A stretch of DNA of 16,463 nt from Phycisphaerae bacterium. GTDB taxonomy: Bacteria > Planctomycetota > Phycisphaerae > Tepidisphaerales > Tepidisphaeraceae. Positions 14,578-16,463 of this stretch are shown here, one piece after another. The stretch is from NCBI GenBank assembly GCA_014380825.1, contig JACMJD010000692.1, forward strand, positions 1 through 16,463, in the 5' to 3' direction. Each line of letters starts with the position of its first letter. Positions within the stretch are counted from its first letter, which is position 1. The notes beneath the pieces are model-generated. The model worked only from the letters and a program-made list of their open reading frames with translations. It did no database searches and was not told the DNA's origin. Position numbers and translations under genes: made by a program.

Positions 14578-15051
14578 ATGGGAATTCGCGAAACGCTCAA
14601 CGAGCACTCGAAGCTGACGGCCGGCGTCGTCGGCACCGTAGCGCTGCTCGCCACTACTTTCGTGGTGATGCAGGTGTTCGCCGGCCGGAGAACAGTGCCG
14701 GGCAAACTACCGGATTCGTATTTCACGAACGACGATGGCAAAACGTTCTTCGAGGCAGGTTCGGATAGCTTTCCGCCGTTCGAACGCAATGGGAAAACTG
14801 CGGTACATGCGTACATTTTTCAGTGCTGCGGGAAGCGATTCGTCGGGTACATGGAGCGTTACAATTCCGACGCTCACAAACTGAAAGTAGCTGGCAAAGG
14901 GACTCCCGAGACCGAGATGTACGGGATGGAAGTGAAGCAACCCGGCGGCTCGAAGTGGATCAAAGCCCACGATTTGGCGACGGCGAACAAGGTAACGGAA
15001 ATCAAGTGCCCACATGGTGCAAGCGCAACACCCGAGCCGGTTGAACCGTAA
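14578..15051 (+). CDS. one-TM planctomycete protein of unknown function next to a pseudopilin
   Basis: I do not recognise a named family for this 157-residue protein. Residues 1-12 are cytosolic, about 13-36 (LTAGVVGTVALLATTFVVMQVFAG) form a TM helix, and the rest is probably periplasmic. The soluble part contains DSYFTNDDGKTFF, FPPFERNGKTAVHAYIFQCCGKRFVGYMERY and a late IKCPHG. The three cysteines might form a disulphide or a metal site. The C-terminus is short and acidic (TPEPVEP). The gene lies 20 bases upstream of the pseudopilin and has the perfect palindromic operator ahead of it. Small TM proteins of this kind placed before pseudopilin genes are, from memory, common in planctomycetes. 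A role in the pseudopilus or secretion apparatus is a guess from position. Confidence 0.75.
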   Translation: MGIRETLNEHSKLTAGVVGTVALLATTFVVMQVFAGRRTVPGKLPDSYFTNDDGKTFFEAGSDSFPPFERNGKTAVHAYIFQCCGKRFVGYMERYNSDAHKLKVAGKGTPETEMYGMEVKQPGGSKWIKAHDLATANKVTEIKCPHGASATPEPVEP

Positions 15052-15071
15052 ACACGACATGGAGGAACGAC

Positions 15072-16013
15072 ATGCGTAAAAGGTCTCATGCGTTCACGTT
15101 GGTAGAATTGCTCGTCGTGATTGGCATCATCTCGGTGTTGATCAGCATCCTGTTGCCCTCGCTGAATCGCGCGCGGCAGGCCGCCAACCTTGTCGATTGC
15201 CAAGCGCGGCTCAGGCAGATGGGACAGGCGCTGCAAATTTATACCGTGACCAATAAGGGCCTCCTACCCTGGGGATCGCTTCAACACAGCGCGGCCTGGA
15301 CCGACAACACCCTGCCCAACCCTTCAATGCAGGAAGAGTACTGGCGCTGGGAATTCACACTGTCCGAAATCATGGATAAGAACCTGGTCGGCAGTAACGG
15401 TTTGGTTCAAAAGCTGTCAGGCGTGTTCCGGGATGTCGACACGATCGAGCCGAGCGACGCCGCCCGCTACATCACGCACTACACGGCCAACCCGCGTGTG
15501 CTTTATCAAGCAAACGTCGCCGACAACGCCCCGTATCTCTTCACGCAAACCCAGCCGACTCCGCAAACGCCGACGCAGCCACAGGATCGGACCCAGCGGA
15601 AGATCGGCAATATCCGTCGCCCCAGCGATGTGTTCATCATCTGGGATGGACCGCAAATTCTAGATCAGCAATACAACTCGTATGAACTCGCGTCCGCGGC
15701 AGACAAGTTCGGAATAGATTCGACCACTGGATTGTGCTTCGGTGTACCGACTTCTGGAGTCAAGTATGGCCGGCCGATTCTTCCTGGTGCGATATCGGGC
15801 ACGAGTGGCTCCACGAACGGCAAGTCATTGCAGATCAAGTTCAACCAAGACATGAAGACGGCGTTCTATCCCGGGTTAGACGCGTGGATGACGCATTTCC
15901 GCTTCCGTCACATGAAGAACACGCGCCTGGCTGCACTTTGCGTCGACGGCCATGTCGAAACGCGTGAAGCGGGAACGGTCATGGATCGCGACATCTTCAC
16001 AAACTACAAGTGA
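15072..16013 (+). CDS. type II secretion-like pseudopilin with C-terminal H-Xn-DG motif
   Basis: This 313-residue protein has an excellent Shine-Dalgarno (GGAGG at 15061-15065). The N-terminus MRKRSHA|FTLVELLVVIGI is a class III prepilin signal, with cleavage expected between Ala7 and Phe8 and the essential Glu at position 5 of the mature protein. The following hydrophobic helix continues as SVLISILLPSLNRARQAAN. The body is variable. Near the end, FRHMKNTRLAALCVDGHVET resembles the prepilin processing-associated H-X9-DG signature of planctomycetes and relatives, although the spacing here is His-X11-Asp-Gly. It follows the one-TM gene by 20 bases and should be in the same operon. Planctomycetes carry many such pseudopilin paralogues, with largely unknown substrate or assembly roles. 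Here it may act in export or capture connected with polysaccharide use. Confidence 0.87.
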   Translation: MRKRSHAFTLVELLVVIGIISVLISILLPSLNRARQAANLVDCQARLRQMGQALQIYTVTNKGLLPWGSLQHSAAWTDNTLPNPSMQEEYWRWEFTLSEIMDKNLVGSNGLVQKLSGVFRDVDTIEPSDAARYITHYTANPRVLYQANVADNAPYLFTQTQPTPQTPTQPQDRTQRKIGNIRRPSDVFIIWDGPQILDQQYNSYELASAADKFGIDSTTGLCFGVPTSGVKYGRPILPGAISGTSGSTNGKSLQIKFNQDMKTAFYPGLDAWMTHFRFRHMKNTRLAALCVDGHVETREAGTVMDRDIFTNYK

Positions 16014-16059
16014 TCGTTTGATCGACGGTGCTTGGTTTCGGATTGTGAGGCTGGGACAA

Positions 16060-16155
16060 GGTTGCAACGTAAGCGGATCAGTTCGCCTGTGACTTCCATG
16101 CTCGGTCTGTTGCGTGATTATGGGCCGGCCGATTGCAGGTTCTTCGTTGCAACGT
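16060..16155. promoter_or_regulatory. paired GTTGCAACGT sites upstream of the last gene
   Basis: GTTGCAACGT occurs at 16061-16070 and again at 16146-16155, 85 bases apart. The second copy lies in a perfect 10-base palindrome CGTTGCAACG (16145-16154), and the first matches that at 9 of 10. They sit in the 223-base gap between the pseudopilin stop and the next ATG. They could be a second, unrelated operator pair. I see no other convincing element in this gap. Confidence 0.3.
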
Positions 16156-16236
16156 GAATCGTGGAATCAATACGATGGCCGGTTGATACCGCCATCGGGC
16201 TATTGGATCGGGTTTCTAACGTTTTCTGGAGGACGG

Positions 16237-16463
16237 ATGAAAAGCTATCTCGCAGGTTCCGCGGCGCTCGTCGCGATGTTGGTTGGTGCCGCCGCCGTGC
16301 AGGCGCGCCCGCAGATTTACTCGTTCGAAACGGGCACCCCCGCGGCACCCGATGACTTCTTCGGCCTTGGCGCCAGCGTGGCGCGGTCTACGATCGGTGC
16401 CACTTCGGGCCCGAGCTCGTTGCGTTACGCGGCCGGCAACGACGGCTTCGTCGGCGCCCGCAC
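16237..16463 (+). CDS. 5' part of an exported protein, runs off the window
   Basis: An ATG at 16237 with GGAGG at 16228-16232 opens a frame that has no stop before the window end, giving 75 complete codons. The start MKSYLAGSAALVAMLVGAAAVQA is a clear Sec signal peptide with an AxA-like cleavage site before RPQIYSFE. The visible mature part (YSFETGTPAAPDDFFGLGASVARSTIGATSGPSSLRYAAG) resembles, from memory, the N-termini of PEP-CTERM-type planctomycete exoproteins with a beta-sandwich domain. The C-terminus that would confirm this is not in the window. A strong Shine-Dalgarno and a 223-base leader suggest its own promoter. Confidence 0.8.
   Translation, partial: MKSYLAGSAALVAMLVGAAAVQARPQIYSFETGTPAAPDDFFGLGASVARSTIGATSGPSSLRYAAGNDGFVGAR

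Overview
The window looks like chromosomal DNA from a GC-rich planctomycete, most likely of class Phycisphaerae. This is an inference from gene content, not a database match. The signs are PEP-CTERM and LESRTLLS-type exported proteins, a duplicated EF-hand (dockerin-like) C-terminal module repeated in neighbouring secreted proteins, a pseudopilin ending in a near H-X9-DG motif, and weak or non-ATG starts. I see no rRNA, tRNA, insertion sequence or CRISPR array.

The left part (1-3977) holds the 3' end of a secreted protein (1-330). It converges on a 1194-residue PEP-CTERM surface protein on the minus strand, built from beta-solenoid-like repeats. Both carry the same 54-residue EF-hand module, and a third copy ends the chitinase further right.

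The centre (4124-14367) is a chitin/N-acetylglucosamine utilisation locus. In order it contains: a ROK-family repressor (minus); divergently from it, a NagB-like deaminase fused to a PIG-L/LmbE deacetylase domain (plus); a small orphan helix-turn-helix protein (plus); a GH18 chitinase (minus); a ROK sugar kinase (minus); and, divergent from the kinase, a three-gene CUT1-type ABC importer with binding protein and two permeases but no ATPase. A plausible route is extracellular chitin cleavage by the GH18 enzyme, import of GlcNAc or chitooligosaccharides, phosphorylation by the ROK kinase, then deacetylation and deamination by the fusion protein to give fructose-6-phosphate. No beta-N-acetylhexosaminidase, classical NagA or ABC ATPase lies in the window.

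The right part (14578-16463) encodes a one-TM planctomycete protein, a type II secretion-like pseudopilin, and the start of another signal-peptide protein that runs off the window.

The most striking non-coding signal is a palindrome of fixed geometry, ATTAATAT-N8-ATATTAAT. It occurs at four places in otherwise GC-rich DNA: at the repressor start, just before nagB, before the chitinase, and before the TM-protein/pseudopilin pair. I read these as the operators of the ROK repressor, which would tie chitin catabolism and a pseudopilin gene pair into one local regulon.
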